A stretch of DNA of 64,000 nucleotides from RHLJ01 sp965222205 (GCA_965222205.1 OZ244932.1:1054001-1118000), one strand, 5' to 3'. Shown: positions 9,750-19,231, numbered from the stretch's first letter. Translations and numbers: made by a program. The notes: generated by a model from the letters alone, not told the origin.

Positions 9750-9891
9750 AGTAGTATGATCAATCTTAATTAAAAAACTTGCCAAACACTCTCATGGAAG
9801 TTCATTAGTTCCGGACAAATCTCCAATTCTATTGCTTGTCTTTTCTAGATGACAAACTTTGATAATGAAAAACCATTCACTGAAATGATAT

Positions 9892-9901
9892 ATTGGTAGG
9901 T
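9892..9901. promoter_or_regulatory. Possible third MocR half-site upstream of the CoA-transferase
   Basis: ATTGGTAGGT here matches ten bases of the right arm of the operator between the MocR gene and the dehydrogenase gene (read on the minus strand there). It lies between the 3' end of the MocR gene and the start of the CoA-transferase gene, in that gene's probable promoter region. A single 10-bp match is modest evidence. Confidence 0.4.
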
Positions 9902-9975
9902 GTGATATATTCTTTTATCACTCGTATCATAAGCCACTTGCCATTGTTGAGGTGGTAGAGATCATGTGAATCGGT

Positions 9976-11472
9976 TTATTTTTCGTTTAATGAAAGGAAC
10001 TGCCTGTACAGTTTATACATTTTCCGAACTTTTTCTTTTATGACGGAATTATCCACGGAAGAAAAGCCCATTACCAACCCATTAGGTTTTGGTCCCTTTA
10101 AGAAGTATTTACTATAAGGAAAAACTGTAATGCCATTATCATTGAGATACTTTGCTAAGTCTACATCGTTAACCTGAGAGATATCTGCGATAAGATGAAG
10201 ACCACTGTTTAATGCAAGTAACTTAACTTCATCTCCGAAACAGAGCTGAAACTGATTAACAAAATAGTCCCGGCGCTCATTGGAGACTTTAACAACTCTT
10301 CTCATGTGATTGCTCAAATGGTTCTTTTCGATAAAATCAGACATTACCTTTTGAGTAACTGGTGAAATAAACCGTAAGGTTTGTTCATAAGTTGCTCGCA
10401 TCTCATCTACCAAAAAAGGGGGCACAATCATATATCCAAGTCGAATTGAAGGGTGCAAAAGCTTATTAAATGTACCTAGGTAGATTACAGAATCGCTATT
10501 ATCAAGACTGAAAATTGAGGCTACCGGATTTTCCCAGTTACTGAATTCATGATCATAGTCATCTTCAATGATCAGGCATTCTTGTTCTGATGCCCATTCC
10601 AGAAGTTCTATTCTTCTTTTTAAACTCATTTGTACTCCCGTAGGATACTGGTTCGAAGGTGTCGTATATATCAATTTAAGATTTATGATTTTCTTCGAAT
10701 TAATACCTCTAATATTTAGTCCTTCATTATCAATTTCTGCGGGAATAAGTTTTGCTTTCAAACTCTTAAAAATAGCCAGAGCATTTGCATACGTTGGATT
10801 TTCAAGTATAACCTGATCATTTTGATCTATTAAAAGATCACTGACCATGGAAAGGGAGTGTAATGATCCGGTAACAACCACTACCTGGTTATAATTACAA
10901 TGGATGTTCCGGTAAATGCGCAGGTAATCAGCAATATTTCTACGGAGGCTTTCCAACCCTAAAGAAGCGCCATAGGTCATTTCGGAAAAGGTGACTTGCT
11001 TCCAATAATTATTGGTGAGCTGCTGCCATTTACGAACCGGGAAAATATCAAGTGGAGGTAAACCAGGTCTGAATGCTATACCTTTATTATCGGTACGATT
11101 CATTAGCTGTACATTTTTTTTAAAACTTTTTGCTCTTGAAGAGATACCGGGTTTACTATTCTTTCTTGTAGCTGATGGCGGGCTGATCTTTATCTTTTTT
11201 TGTTGAATATTCTCAACATAATACCCGGAACCTTGTACTGCACGAGCATATTTTTCAATACAAAGAATTTCATAGGCTTTAAGGACTGTACTCCTCGATA
11301 CGCTAAGGTCGGAGGCTAATAACCGGGTGGGAGGTAATTTTTCACCTGTTCGTAATTGTTTATTTAAAATTGCTTTCTTGAATGAGAATGCAAGCTTTTG
11401 ATAAATAATACCTTCACCTGAAGATGAGGAAAAGCCATTTGTCAGAAGAATACTATTAAGTTTGTTACCCAA
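9976..11472 (-). CDS. MocR/PdxR-family transcriptional regulator (GntR HTH plus aminotransferase domain)
   Basis: 498 residues. The N-terminal winged helix shows LRTGEKLPPTRLLASDLSVSRSTVLKAYEIL (split here: residues about 41-70), and a linker rich in Lys/Ser leads to a fold-I aminotransferase-like domain with IIEDDYDHEF (residues 301-310) and the PLP lysine K337 in TFNKLLHPS. MocR proteins sense PLP or a PLP-amino-acid adduct. The start appears to be TTG at 11472, since an in-frame stop lies just upstream and no ATG fits before the HTH. It is divergent from an amino-acid-type dehydrogenase gene across a 101-bp gap holding a strong inverted repeat, so it probably controls that operon and itself. 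Confidence 0.9.
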   Translation of the reverse strand: MGNKLNSILLTNGFSSSSGEGIIYQKLAFSFKKAILNKQLRTGEKLPPTRLLASDLSVSRSTVLKAYEILCIEKYARAVQGSGYYVENIQQKKIKISPPSATRKNSKPGISSRAKSFKKNVQLMNRTDNKGIAFRPGLPPLDIFPVRKWQQLTNNYWKQVTFSEMTYGASLGLESLRRNIADYLRIYRNIHCNYNQVVVVTGSLHSLSMVSDLLIDQNDQVILENPTYANALAIFKSLKAKLIPAEIDNEGLNIRGINSKKIINLKLIYTTPSNQYPTGVQMSLKRRIELLEWASEQECLIIEDDYDHEFSNWENPVASIFSLDNSDSVIYLGTFNKLLHPSIRLGYMIVPPFLVDEMRATYEQTLRFISPVTQKVMSDFIEKNHLSNHMRRVVKVSNERRDYFVNQFQLCFGDEVKLLALNSGLHLIADISQVNDVDLAKYLNDNGITVFPYSKYFLKGPKPNGLVMGFSSVDNSVIKEKVRKMYKLYRQFLSLNEK

Positions 11473-11492
11473 TAATTGTTATCTATAAAAAG

Positions 11493-11549
11493 TTAAAATT
11501 GGTATGCTCCTTTTTAAAAAATATAAGATAAATTACCTACCAATTTTAA
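11493..11549. promoter_or_regulatory. MocR operator: widely spaced inverted repeat
   Basis: TTAAAATTGGTA at 11493-11504 and its exact reverse complement TACCAATTTTAA at 11538-11549, centres 45 bp apart (about four helical turns). The repeat lies in the short gap between the divergent MocR gene and the dehydrogenase gene. Spaced inverted or direct half-sites are typical of MocR regulators, whose dimers hold two winged helices far apart. Confidence 0.8.
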
Positions 11550-11573
11550 TTATAAAAATAGAAAAATTTATCT

Positions 11574-12569
11574 ATGACAACGGTACTACAAATCGGATTA
11601 GGACCACTTGGGATACAAATCGGAAAATATATCGCAGACAAAAAAGAAGTTAAAACAGTAGCTGCTGTAGACCTTAATCCTGAGCTAAAAGGAAAAGATT
11701 TTGGTAACCTGACGGGAAGTACCTCTTCAGGAGTACTTATAGAGAATTCGCTGGAAAAAGCGCTCTCAAATCTTGATGCTAAACCCGATGTCGCAGTGAT
11801 TACTACGGTTTCAAGTATTAAAAAACTGGTATCACAGGTTGAAGAGGCTGCAAAACTAGGGCTTCCCATTGTCTCAACCTGCGAAGAGTTGTCACATCCC
11901 TGGGAAGAAAATCCTGAAGCAGGTAAACAGATTGATGAAATTTGTAAGAAGTATCAAGTTGCTTGCCTGGGAACCGGTGTTAATCCAGGTTTTCTGATGG
12001 ATTATCTTCCTTCGGTTACCACGTCTATTTGCAAAGAGATTGAAAGTATAACGGTTGAGCGAGTTCAGGATGCCACCCCGCGCAGAGTTCCTTTTCAGAA
12101 AAAGATTGGAGCAGGATTGGATCTGGGTGCTTTCCGCGCAAAAGAGAAAGAAGGAACTTTACGTCATGTTGGCCTAAAAGAATCAGTGTATTTTCTTGCC
12201 TCAAGTATTGGATTAAAGCTCGACAAGGTTACAGAGGATCTTAATCCCGTGATTGCAGATGAAGACATCAGTGTTCCTTCTATGAATATCAAAAAAGGGG
12301 ATGCCCGTGGGGTTGAACAAATTTCACATGGCTACGTTGGAGACGATCTTAAAATTACCATGCACTTTAAAGCAGCGATCGGGGAACCCAGATCTTTTGA
12401 CAAGATTACAGTAAATGGAACCCCTTCTTTTACCTCAGAGATTGATGGAGGCATAAACGGAGATATTGCAACATGTGCTATCACCATCAACAGTATTAAA
12501 AGTGTGCTAAGTGCCCAGCCTGGTCTCCAAACCATGGCAACAGTAGCATTACCTGGATTCATCAACTAA
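11574..12569 (+). CDS. DapB-fold NAD(P)-dependent dehydrogenase, amine/2,4-diaminopentanoate dehydrogenase-like
   Basis: 331 residues. The N-terminal Rossmann motif is VLQIGLGPLGIQIGKYI, followed by VAAVDLNPELKGKDFG. STCEELSHPW around residue 104 holds a glutamate at the place of the catalytic acid known in native amine dehydrogenases and diaminopentanoate dehydrogenase. The C-terminal part carries GTGVNPGFLMDYLP and VERVQDATPRRVPFQKKIGAG, regular features of that family. The likely reaction is reversible reductive amination or oxidative deamination of an amine or amino acid; the substrate is unknown. First gene of a plus-strand operon with a D-amino-acid transaminase 23 bp downstream. Confidence 0.75.
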   Translation: MTTVLQIGLGPLGIQIGKYIADKKEVKTVAAVDLNPELKGKDFGNLTGSTSSGVLIENSLEKALSNLDAKPDVAVITTVSSIKKLVSQVEEAAKLGLPIVSTCEELSHPWEENPEAGKQIDEICKKYQVACLGTGVNPGFLMDYLPSVTTSICKEIESITVERVQDATPRRVPFQKKIGAGLDLGAFRAKEKEGTLRHVGLKESVYFLASSIGLKLDKVTEDLNPVIADEDISVPSMNIKKGDARGVEQISHGYVGDDLKITMHFKAAIGEPRSFDKITVNGTPSFTSEIDGGINGDIATCAITINSIKSVLSAQPGLQTMATVALPGFIN

Positions 12570-12592
12570 CTCCAAAATCTAACGCATTTATT

Positions 12593-13450
12593 ATGCCTTA
12601 TCCGCATAAAGTATTTCTAAACGGAGAAATCATTGAAAGCAAAGATGCCACTGTTTCGGTATTCGACCGAGGTTTTTTATTTGGAGATGGAATTTATGAG
12701 GTGATGGTCAAAATTAACGGGCATTTTTTTTATGGGGATGCCCATCTAGAACGACTTTTCAATTCCCTCAAAAAGATAAACCTCAGTTTTGATGGTTCTG
12801 ATCTGAAACATCAAATTGATCAACTTCTGGAGGCTTCGGATTTAAGTGATCAGGATGCTTTGATTTACATCCAGGTAACACGGGGAGTGGCTCCCCGAAA
12901 GCACGCTTTTCCGGCCGATGTTTCTCCAACCGTAATGATGTATGCGACACCGATTAACATGCCGGATGTTAACAGTAATCACCTTAAAGCAGTCTCAATA
13001 GATGACTACCGGTGGACCAAATGTGACATCAAAATGACATCTTTATTGGGGAATGTGATGGCGAACGATCATGCCGCGAAAAATGACGCTTACGAAGCTC
13101 TATTTGTTCGGGATGGAAGAATCACCGAAGCCTCTCATTGCAATGTGTTTTTTGTGAAAGATGATGTCGTGTACACCCATCCGGCTGATAAGTTTATTTT
13201 GGATGGAATAACTCGTCAGATTACATTGAAGCTATGTAAAAAAATTGGAATAGAGGTGCGGGAAGAGGCTACCCGGCATTCAAATGTAACAACTATGGAT
13301 GAAGCTTTCCTGACTGGTACAACCACGCAGATCGCTTCCATCAAAAGACTGGATGATCATGTTTTTTATGAAGGAGATGATCATCCTCCGGTAACTGTAA
13401 AACTTCAAAAAGCTTTCGCTGAACTTAAAAAGAATCCTACCAATGATTAG
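12593..13450 (+). CDS. D-amino-acid transaminase-like class IV aminotransferase
   Basis: 285 residues, the usual length for D-alanine aminotransferase. FDRGFLFGDGIYEVMVKING matches the N-terminal core, WTKCDIKMTSLLGNVMA contains the PLP lysine in the D-AAT context, and EASHCNVFFVKD and GITRQITL are the phosphate-binding blocks. The Dat-like context (CDIK rather than the longer IlvE motif) favours D-amino acids, although branched-chain or aminodeoxychorismate lyase activity cannot be excluded. Its stop overlaps the next gene by 8 bp. Confidence 0.8.
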   Translation: MPYPHKVFLNGEIIESKDATVSVFDRGFLFGDGIYEVMVKINGHFFYGDAHLERLFNSLKKINLSFDGSDLKHQIDQLLEASDLSDQDALIYIQVTRGVAPRKHAFPADVSPTVMMYATPINMPDVNSNHLKAVSIDDYRWTKCDIKMTSLLGNVMANDHAAKNDAYEALFVRDGRITEASHCNVFFVKDDVVYTHPADKFILDGITRQITLKLCKKIGIEVREEATRHSNVTTMDEAFLTGTTTQIASIKRLDDHVFYEGDDHPPVTVKLQKAFAELKKNPTND

Positions 13451-14753
13451 TATGATCAATCCAACAAAAAAAACGGTGTTTCTGTCAATCTCTGCACTCT
13501 TACTTCTGGCTGGTACTCAGCTAAAAGCTCAGGAAGCTGCTGAAGAAAAATATCAGAAAGAAGTTGCCACATTAGCATCACAGGAAGCAATAAGTAAAGC
13601 ATTTGAAATCATCGAAGAACTGGAGCCCGAAACTCATGCCGATCTGATTCACCTTACAGAGATTCCGGCCCCGCCATTTAAGGAAGAAGTACGAGCCGCA
13701 GAATTTAAACGAATGTTGGAAGCAGCAGGGGCAGACCGGGTCTGGATTGACAAAGAAGGAAATGTAATTGCCTTAAGAAGTGGAACCGAAGGAGGCAGAA
13801 CAGTTGCTGTAGACGCTCATCTCGATACCGTTTTTCCAGAAGGAACAGATGTTACCGTAAGGCATCGTGGAGATACCCTTATTGCCCCAGGGATTGGCGA
13901 TGACACCCGCGGACTTGCTATGGTTCTTGCAATCCTCAAAACCATGGAACAAGCCGGGCTCGAAACGAAATCAGATATTTTGTTCATTGGTACGGTTGGA
14001 GAAGAAGGTCAGGGAGATTTAAGGGGTGTGAAGTACTTATTTCAAAGTGGAGAGTATGATATCGATTCATGGATTTCTATTGATGGTGGTTCTATTGGCA
14101 GGGTTAATAATGCCGGACTTGGTTCAAAAAGATATAGAGCTATTTTCAGAGGGAAAGGAGGTCACTCATGGGGAGCTTTCGGGCTGGCAAACCCGCATCA
14201 TGCTTTAGGTGTGGCTGTAAATAACTTCACTGAAAAAGCGCATGAATTTGTTTCTACCGGTCCCAGAACGAGTTTTAATGTTGGAAGGATTGGCGGAGGA
14301 ACATCCGTTAACTCAATCCCTTTTGAATCGTGGATGGAAGTAGATATGAGATCAGTTAGTCCCGATAGATTAGATGAAATTGAAAAACTATTTCTTTCAA
14401 CAATGAAAAGTTCGGTACAACAGTATAATCAATCAGGAGTAAGAGACTCAGTGTGGTTAGATTTGGTAAAAATGGGTGATCGCCCATCAGGAGAAGTTGA
14501 TGTAAAAACGCCACTTATCCAACGGGCATTAGCAGTTACTACTTATATGGGGGCAGAACCGAGATTGACTCGTGGATCAACAAATTCAAATATCCCGATT
14601 TCTATGGGAATACCATCCGTAACCATTGGCAGGGGAGGAGTTGGCTCAGGTGCTCATTCTCTGGATGAGTGGTGGTTGAATAAAAACGGAGCTGAAGCGA
14701 TTAAGCTCGCTTTACTTCTCACTTTAGCCGAAGCTGAATACACCAAAAATTAA
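13443..14753 (+). CDS. Exported M20-family metallopeptidase
   Basis: 436 residues with a signal peptide (hydrophobic VFLSISALLLLAGTQLKAQ). The catalytic region has DAHLDTVFPEG with the first zinc His and Asp, APGIGDDTRG bridging Asp, and GTVGEEGQGDLRG with the general-base and zinc glutamates. The lid domain carries GKGGHSWGAFGLANP. M20 enzymes cleave dipeptides, tripeptides or acyl amino acids; here in the periplasm. ATG 13443 overlaps the transaminase gene; a second ATG at 13452 would also leave the signal peptide intact. The context suggests processing of small peptides ahead of the D-aminoacylase-like protein. Confidence 0.88.
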   Translation: MISMINPTKKTVFLSISALLLLAGTQLKAQEAAEEKYQKEVATLASQEAISKAFEIIEELEPETHADLIHLTEIPAPPFKEEVRAAEFKRMLEAAGADRVWIDKEGNVIALRSGTEGGRTVAVDAHLDTVFPEGTDVTVRHRGDTLIAPGIGDDTRGLAMVLAILKTMEQAGLETKSDILFIGTVGEEGQGDLRGVKYLFQSGEYDIDSWISIDGGSIGRVNNAGLGSKRYRAIFRGKGGHSWGAFGLANPHHALGVAVNNFTEKAHEFVSTGPRTSFNVGRIGGGTSVNSIPFESWMEVDMRSVSPDRLDEIEKLFLSTMKSSVQQYNQSGVRDSVWLDLVKMGDRPSGEVDVKTPLIQRALAVTTYMGAEPRLTRGSTNSNIPISMGIPSVTIGRGGVGSGAHSLDEWWLNKNGAEAIKLALLLTLAEAEYTKN

Positions 14754-14763
14754 GAGGTTTATT

Positions 14764-16335
14764 ATGAATAACTATCGCTTTTTAATCCTAGGCATTATTC
14801 TCCTAGTAGCGGGATGCAGTGGAAATACTGAGTATGATCTCGTAATCCAAAATGGAACCGTTTATGATGGACATGGTGGTGAACCTATCTCAGCAGATGT
14901 AGGAATTGTAGGTTCTGAAATTATCACCATTGGAAATCTTTCCAGAGCTAAAAGTAAATCGGTAATCGATGCTAAGGGATTGGCGGTAGCTCCGGGTTTT
15001 ATCGATATGCATGCTCACCTTGATCCGATTCTGAATTTACCACTGAGCGAAAGCGCTGTAAGGCAGGGGATTACCACTTCATTGGGAGGTCCTGATGGTT
15101 CAAGTCCGTGGCCAATAGCCCAACATCTTGATACATTGGAAAGTATCGGAGTTGGAATGAATGTGGCTTATCTGGTTGGGCATAATACCGTTCGAAGAAA
15201 CGTGCTAAAGCTCGAAAACAGAGCGCCTACTGAAGAAGAATTGCAGGAAATGGCAAGCCAGATTAAACAAGGGATGGAAGACGGAGCTTTTGGAATCTCC
15301 ACCGGGTTAAAATACGTTCCCGGATCATTTTCTAAAGTTGATGAGGTTATTGAACTATCTAAACAAGCCTCTGCAGCAGGTGGTATTTATACCTCACATC
15401 TCCGTGAAGAAGGCTTGGGTTTATTTCCGGCAGTAGAGGAAGCAATAACTATCTCCAGAGAAGCCGATATACCGGTGATTCTCACTCATCACAAAGTGAT
15501 CGGGCAGCCGATGTGGGGTAAAAGTGTACAAACACTGGCGATGGTCGATTCAGCCAGAGCTTTGGGGCTGGATATAAAAATGGATCAATATCCTTATGCA
15601 GCCAGTTATACCAGTATTTCTGTTGTAATTCCGGGCTGGGCGCGGGCTGGTGGTAATGATGCATTCAGAGAACGAGTGGCAGATCCGGTTGAACGGGCAA
15701 AAATCAAAAAGGAAATTGAGTACAACCTGCTCACCGATCGAGGAGGAGGAGATTTATCCCGGGTTCAGTTTGCAAGAGTTCGCTGGTTACCTGAACTGGA
15801 AGGGAAAACGTTGAAAGACTGGGCAGCTATGAAAGGACTGGAACCAACCTTGAGTAACGGTGCTGATTTAGTGATTGAAGCTCAGGTAAATGGAGGAGCT
15901 TCCTGTGTTTTTCATGCAATGAATGAAGAAGATGTGGAACGAATTATGCAGCATCCTATGACGATGATAGCTTCTGATGGTCGTTTGGTTGAACCTGGAA
16001 ACGGACATCCTCATCCCAGATGGTACGGTACTTTTCCAAGAGTACTTGGACGTTATGTAAGAGAGAGAGGAACTTTGACTTTACCACAAGCCATTTATAA
16101 GATGACTAAGCTTCCGGCAACATCTTTAGGACTGGAAGACCGGGGCTGGTTAGAAGAAGGAATGAAAGCTGATATTGTAATTTTTGATCCTAAGACGGTA
16201 ATCGATAAAGCTACCTTCGAAGAACCTCATCAATACTCTGAAGGGATTCATTATGTCTTAGTAAACGGTCAGGCAGCAGTGAAAGAAGGGGAGTTTCAGA
16301 ATTTAAGAGCAGGGCAAGTACTTAGAAAGAGTTGA
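14764..16335 (+). CDS. D-aminoacylase-family amidohydrolase lipoprotein
   Basis: 523 residues. Lipoprotein signal ends LLVAGC. It has DLVIQNGTVYDG, APGFIDMHAHLDP with the metal HxH, TSHLREEG and VILTHHKVIG with the later metal histidines, and MIASDGRLVEPG with the catalytic aspartate. This order is that of N-acyl-D-amino-acid deacylases. The cysteine normally found in a GNCG-like loop is replaced: the equivalent stretch reads TTSLGGPDGSS. So metal use or substrate may differ from true D-aminoacylase, and D-dipeptidase or dihydroorotase-like activity is possible. Last gene of the MocR-linked operon, 10 bp after the peptidase gene. Confidence 0.8.
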   Translation: MNNYRFLILGIILLVAGCSGNTEYDLVIQNGTVYDGHGGEPISADVGIVGSEIITIGNLSRAKSKSVIDAKGLAVAPGFIDMHAHLDPILNLPLSESAVRQGITTSLGGPDGSSPWPIAQHLDTLESIGVGMNVAYLVGHNTVRRNVLKLENRAPTEEELQEMASQIKQGMEDGAFGISTGLKYVPGSFSKVDEVIELSKQASAAGGIYTSHLREEGLGLFPAVEEAITISREADIPVILTHHKVIGQPMWGKSVQTLAMVDSARALGLDIKMDQYPYAASYTSISVVIPGWARAGGNDAFRERVADPVERAKIKKEIEYNLLTDRGGGDLSRVQFARVRWLPELEGKTLKDWAAMKGLEPTLSNGADLVIEAQVNGGASCVFHAMNEEDVERIMQHPMTMIASDGRLVEPGNGHPHPRWYGTFPRVLGRYVRERGTLTLPQAIYKMTKLPATSLGLEDRGWLEEGMKADIVIFDPKTVIDKATFEEPHQYSEGIHYVLVNGQAAVKEGEFQNLRAGQVLRKS

Positions 16336-16361
16336 GTTATGACTGGGACTAACGGCTGTTT

Positions 16362-18626
16362 TTAAGTGCCTTCTTTCAGCAGCTCCCTGATTGTTTCAAC
16401 CACTTTCTCTGCATTCACCTTGTTAAAGCAAAGAGGGGGTTTTGTTTTGAGTACATTGTTGTAAGGACCATCGGTACTTATAAGGATATGCCTTTCCCGC
16501 AACCCATTTTTTATGTGATGAGCCAGCTCGGTATCAGGTTCGGTTGTTCCCGGTTTTACGATATCAATTCCTAAAAATAAACCGGAACCTCGTACATCCC
16601 CAATGCATGAAAACTCTTTTTGAAGCTTCCTGAATAGGTTTTTATAGTAATTACCAACTTCTTTAGCATTCTTTTGTAATCCCTCTTTTTCAATGACATC
16701 CAGTACAGAAGAAGCAATTGCGCAAGAAATCGGGTTACCACCAAAAGAGCTAAAGAACTCAACTCCCTCTTCAAAAGAAGCTGTGATTTCTTGCGTGGTA
16801 ACCACTGCACCCATAGGATGCCCGTTGGCGATGGGTTTTCCAAGAATAACAATGTCAGGGATGACCTCCTGAGCTTCAAATCCCCAAAAATGATCACCCA
16901 AACGACCAAAACCCGTTTGTACTTCATCACTTATACAAAGTCCGCCTTGTGCCCTGATAGCCGGATAGATTTCTTTCAAATATCCTTTGGCTAAAGGAAC
17001 CTGACCTCCGCATCCAACTATCGGCTCTGAAATAAAAGCAGCGATATTGTTTAAGTCAGAATCTAATTCCCGGAGCGCATTCCGCGCATATTGACTTCCC
17101 GCGGTTCCATCATTGGAAGTGTATTTTCCTCTGAAGGTATCGGGTATAGTAGTTGTTATGACGTGATCTTTTTGTCCGTTTCCCTTTTTGCTGCTGAATT
17201 TATAGTCGCTGATATCAATAGAAACTTGAGTATTTCCATGATATCCATGCTCCATCACCACAATGTGCTTCCTTTTTGTATGAGCAAAAGCCAGCCTAAT
17301 AGCCAAATCACTTGCAGCGCTGCCGGAGTTCACAAAGAACACTTTGTTTAATGAATCCGGAAATTTGGTTAGTAATTTTTCTGAGTAATCGGTGAGTTCA
17401 TCGAATACATATCTGGTGTTTGTGTTGAGCTTCGTCATTTGTGTACGTCCCGCTTCTACTACTTCGGGATGCGAATGACCTACATGAGGAATATTATTGT
17501 AAGCATCTAAATAGGTGTTTCCATAAACATCATACATATACTGGAATGCCGATCTATTCATATAGATTGCTTTATTATAGCTTAAAGAAAGAATAGAACT
17601 TATAGATGAATGCCGTTGGGTAATTTTCTGATCCACAGAAACAGGATCAGGGACATCAAACCCACAGGCTGAAAAGAAAACGTTTCTCGCTTTAACAGGA
17701 TTTAATTCTAACCACGAACGCAGCATTTTCCATGCATTTCCTTCACTTGAAGTGGCGTAGTCATTTTCCGGTGCGTTTTTCCTGACATGAGCAGAATTAC
17801 ACACACTGATACAAAGCCGGGCAGCAATCAGGTAATACAAAATTTCAAGTTCTTGCTGTTCTAATGGAAGTACCTGATGGTATGATTTCACCAGAACTTC
17901 AGCCCATTCCAATGGATTTTCTTTATCATAACAGACATAGGTTGCTGCTACGGCTAGCTCGTTTATCAATGGCGTGTAGCATAAATCCCCGAAATCAATG
18001 AGACCCGTTACCTGATTCTCTTTGGTAAGAATATTCCACTCATTTGCATCTCCATGAATTAGAGAAGACCGTAATTTTGGGAGAAGAGGGGATACCTGTT
18101 CATCAAACTGCAGGAAAAAGTAACGGACAAGATTTTTATCATGCTCTTCAGGGATATCAGCTATGAAGTCCTTATTTAAATGCAGATGCTGAATATCCCA
18201 AGTAAGTTTTCGGGCTTGAATAACATAATTATTCAAGCTCATCAGATGTAAGTCCATTTCAGCTAAAAACCGACCCAAAGAACTAACCAGCTTCTTAGAA
18301 TGTGATACATCTCCTGAAAACTGTCCTTCTAAATAGGAAAGGGTTCTGCAAATTCTTTTTTCGCCATTAATGGTTATTGTCTTTATCAAAGCTTCATCCT
18401 TAAATGGGACAGGAGAAGGAAACCGATCCGGAAACTTATCAGAAAGCGAAATAAGTATTTCGTTTTCAGCTATAATCAAATCCCTTTGTTCACAAGAATA
18501 AGGATAGGTTTTAAAAATATACGTGGAGTTTTCAGTATCTAGCCTGTAGTTGATATTGCTGTAACCTGCCAGCTTATCAAGAGAAGTGATTTCGGAGGAA
18601 AAATATTTCTGGATGTTCTGGATCAT
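16362..18626 (-). CDS. Fused phosphotransferase and class III aminotransferase-fold phospholyase (hydroxylysine kinase/phospholyase type)
   Basis: 754 residues in two enzymes. Residues 1 to about 320 are an aminoglycoside-phosphotransferase-like kinase with HGDANEWN (191-198, catalytic Asp) and DFGD (211-214, metal). Residues about 345-754 are a class III PLP enzyme with NSGSAASDLA, the DEVQTGFGR block at 567 and the PLP lysine K597 in ILGKPIANG. The same two activities are hydroxylysine kinase and 5-phosphohydroxylysine (or phosphoethanolamine) phospholyase in animals, and bacterial fusions of this type are known. Expected role: phosphorylate a hydroxylated amine, then eliminate phosphate and ammonia. 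Convergent with the D-aminoacylase gene. Confidence 0.82.
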   Translation of the reverse strand: MIQNIQKYFSSEITSLDKLAGYSNINYRLDTENSTYIFKTYPYSCEQRDLIIAENEILISLSDKFPDRFPSPVPFKDEALIKTITINGEKRICRTLSYLEGQFSGDVSHSKKLVSSLGRFLAEMDLHLMSLNNYVIQARKLTWDIQHLHLNKDFIADIPEEHDKNLVRYFFLQFDEQVSPLLPKLRSSLIHGDANEWNILTKENQVTGLIDFGDLCYTPLINELAVAATYVCYDKENPLEWAEVLVKSYHQVLPLEQQELEILYYLIAARLCISVCNSAHVRKNAPENDYATSSEGNAWKMLRSWLELNPVKARNVFFSACGFDVPDPVSVDQKITQRHSSISSILSLSYNKAIYMNRSAFQYMYDVYGNTYLDAYNNIPHVGHSHPEVVEAGRTQMTKLNTNTRYVFDELTDYSEKLLTKFPDSLNKVFFVNSGSAASDLAIRLAFAHTKRKHIVVMEHGYHGNTQVSIDISDYKFSSKKGNGQKDHVITTTIPDTFRGKYTSNDGTAGSQYARNALRELDSDLNNIAAFISEPIVGCGGQVPLAKGYLKEIYPAIRAQGGLCISDEVQTGFGRLGDHFWGFEAQEVIPDIVILGKPIANGHPMGAVVTTQEITASFEEGVEFFSSFGGNPISCAIASSVLDVIEKEGLQKNAKEVGNYYKNLFRKLQKEFSCIGDVRGSGLFLGIDIVKPGTTEPDTELAHHIKNGLRERHILISTDGPYNNVLKTKPPLCFNKVNAEKVVETIRELLKEGT

Positions 18627-18695
18627 ACATGAAGTTTTTGGAATCTGTGAAGTGTTCCAATGCTTTATGAAATCTAAACCTTAATTAGTAACTAT

Positions 18696-19229
18696 TTACC
18701 GTTCAATATCATAAGTGATAATTTTGAGTCCGTCAGGAAAGCTTTCAGTATCAACTAATTTCCATTTTGCCTTTTGTGTTGAATTCCCGAAAAGAGGAAT
18801 ACCTTCTCCCAGTATAATCGGATTCAGCTTTAATTTTAGTTGATCAATAAGGCCATTATCTAATAGCCAGCCAGCAAATTCTCCACCTCCGCATAAATAC
18901 ACATCAGTTTCAGATGATTCTTTTATCTCATTTACCCGTTCGAGAGATCTTGTTTCGATATGAACGGTTTCTGCAGGGTTCTCAATTTTGATTGATTCAG
19001 AAAAGATATGGTGCTGCATATGAGGGTAAGCCGGTTGCCCGGGTTTAAGTCCAAACTGATAACCAAATTCATAGGTTCTTCTGCCCATAATTACAGTCTT
19101 AAACTTTTGCAGATCTGAAAGGTATTTATCAACTCCTTTTCCTCCTGCTGCAAAATCACTAATATCATCATTTTTTCCAGCGATAAAACCATCAATGGAG
19201 CTCGCAACGTAATAAATTATCTTTGGCAT
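18696..19229 (-). CDS. Dihydrofolate reductase/RibD C-terminal-domain family protein
   Basis: 177 residues. IIYYVASSIDGFIAG opens the fold, VIMGRRTYEFG and DVYLCGGGEFAGWLL match the nucleotide-binding segments, and LKLNPIILGEGIPLF is the usual last block. Members are mostly uncharacterised reductases often found beside other small soluble enzymes. It ends 3 bp from the serine hydrolase gene upstream on the same strand, so both are likely co-transcribed. No resistance function should be inferred from the family name. Confidence 0.85.
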   Translation of the reverse strand: MPKIIYYVASSIDGFIAGKNDDISDFAAGGKGVDKYLSDLQKFKTVIMGRRTYEFGYQFGLKPGQPAYPHMQHHIFSESIKIENPAETVHIETRSLERVNEIKESSETDVYLCGGGEFAGWLLDNGLIDQLKLKLNPIILGEGIPLFGNSTQKAKWKLVDTESFPDGLKIITYDIER

Positions 19230-19231
19230 TA

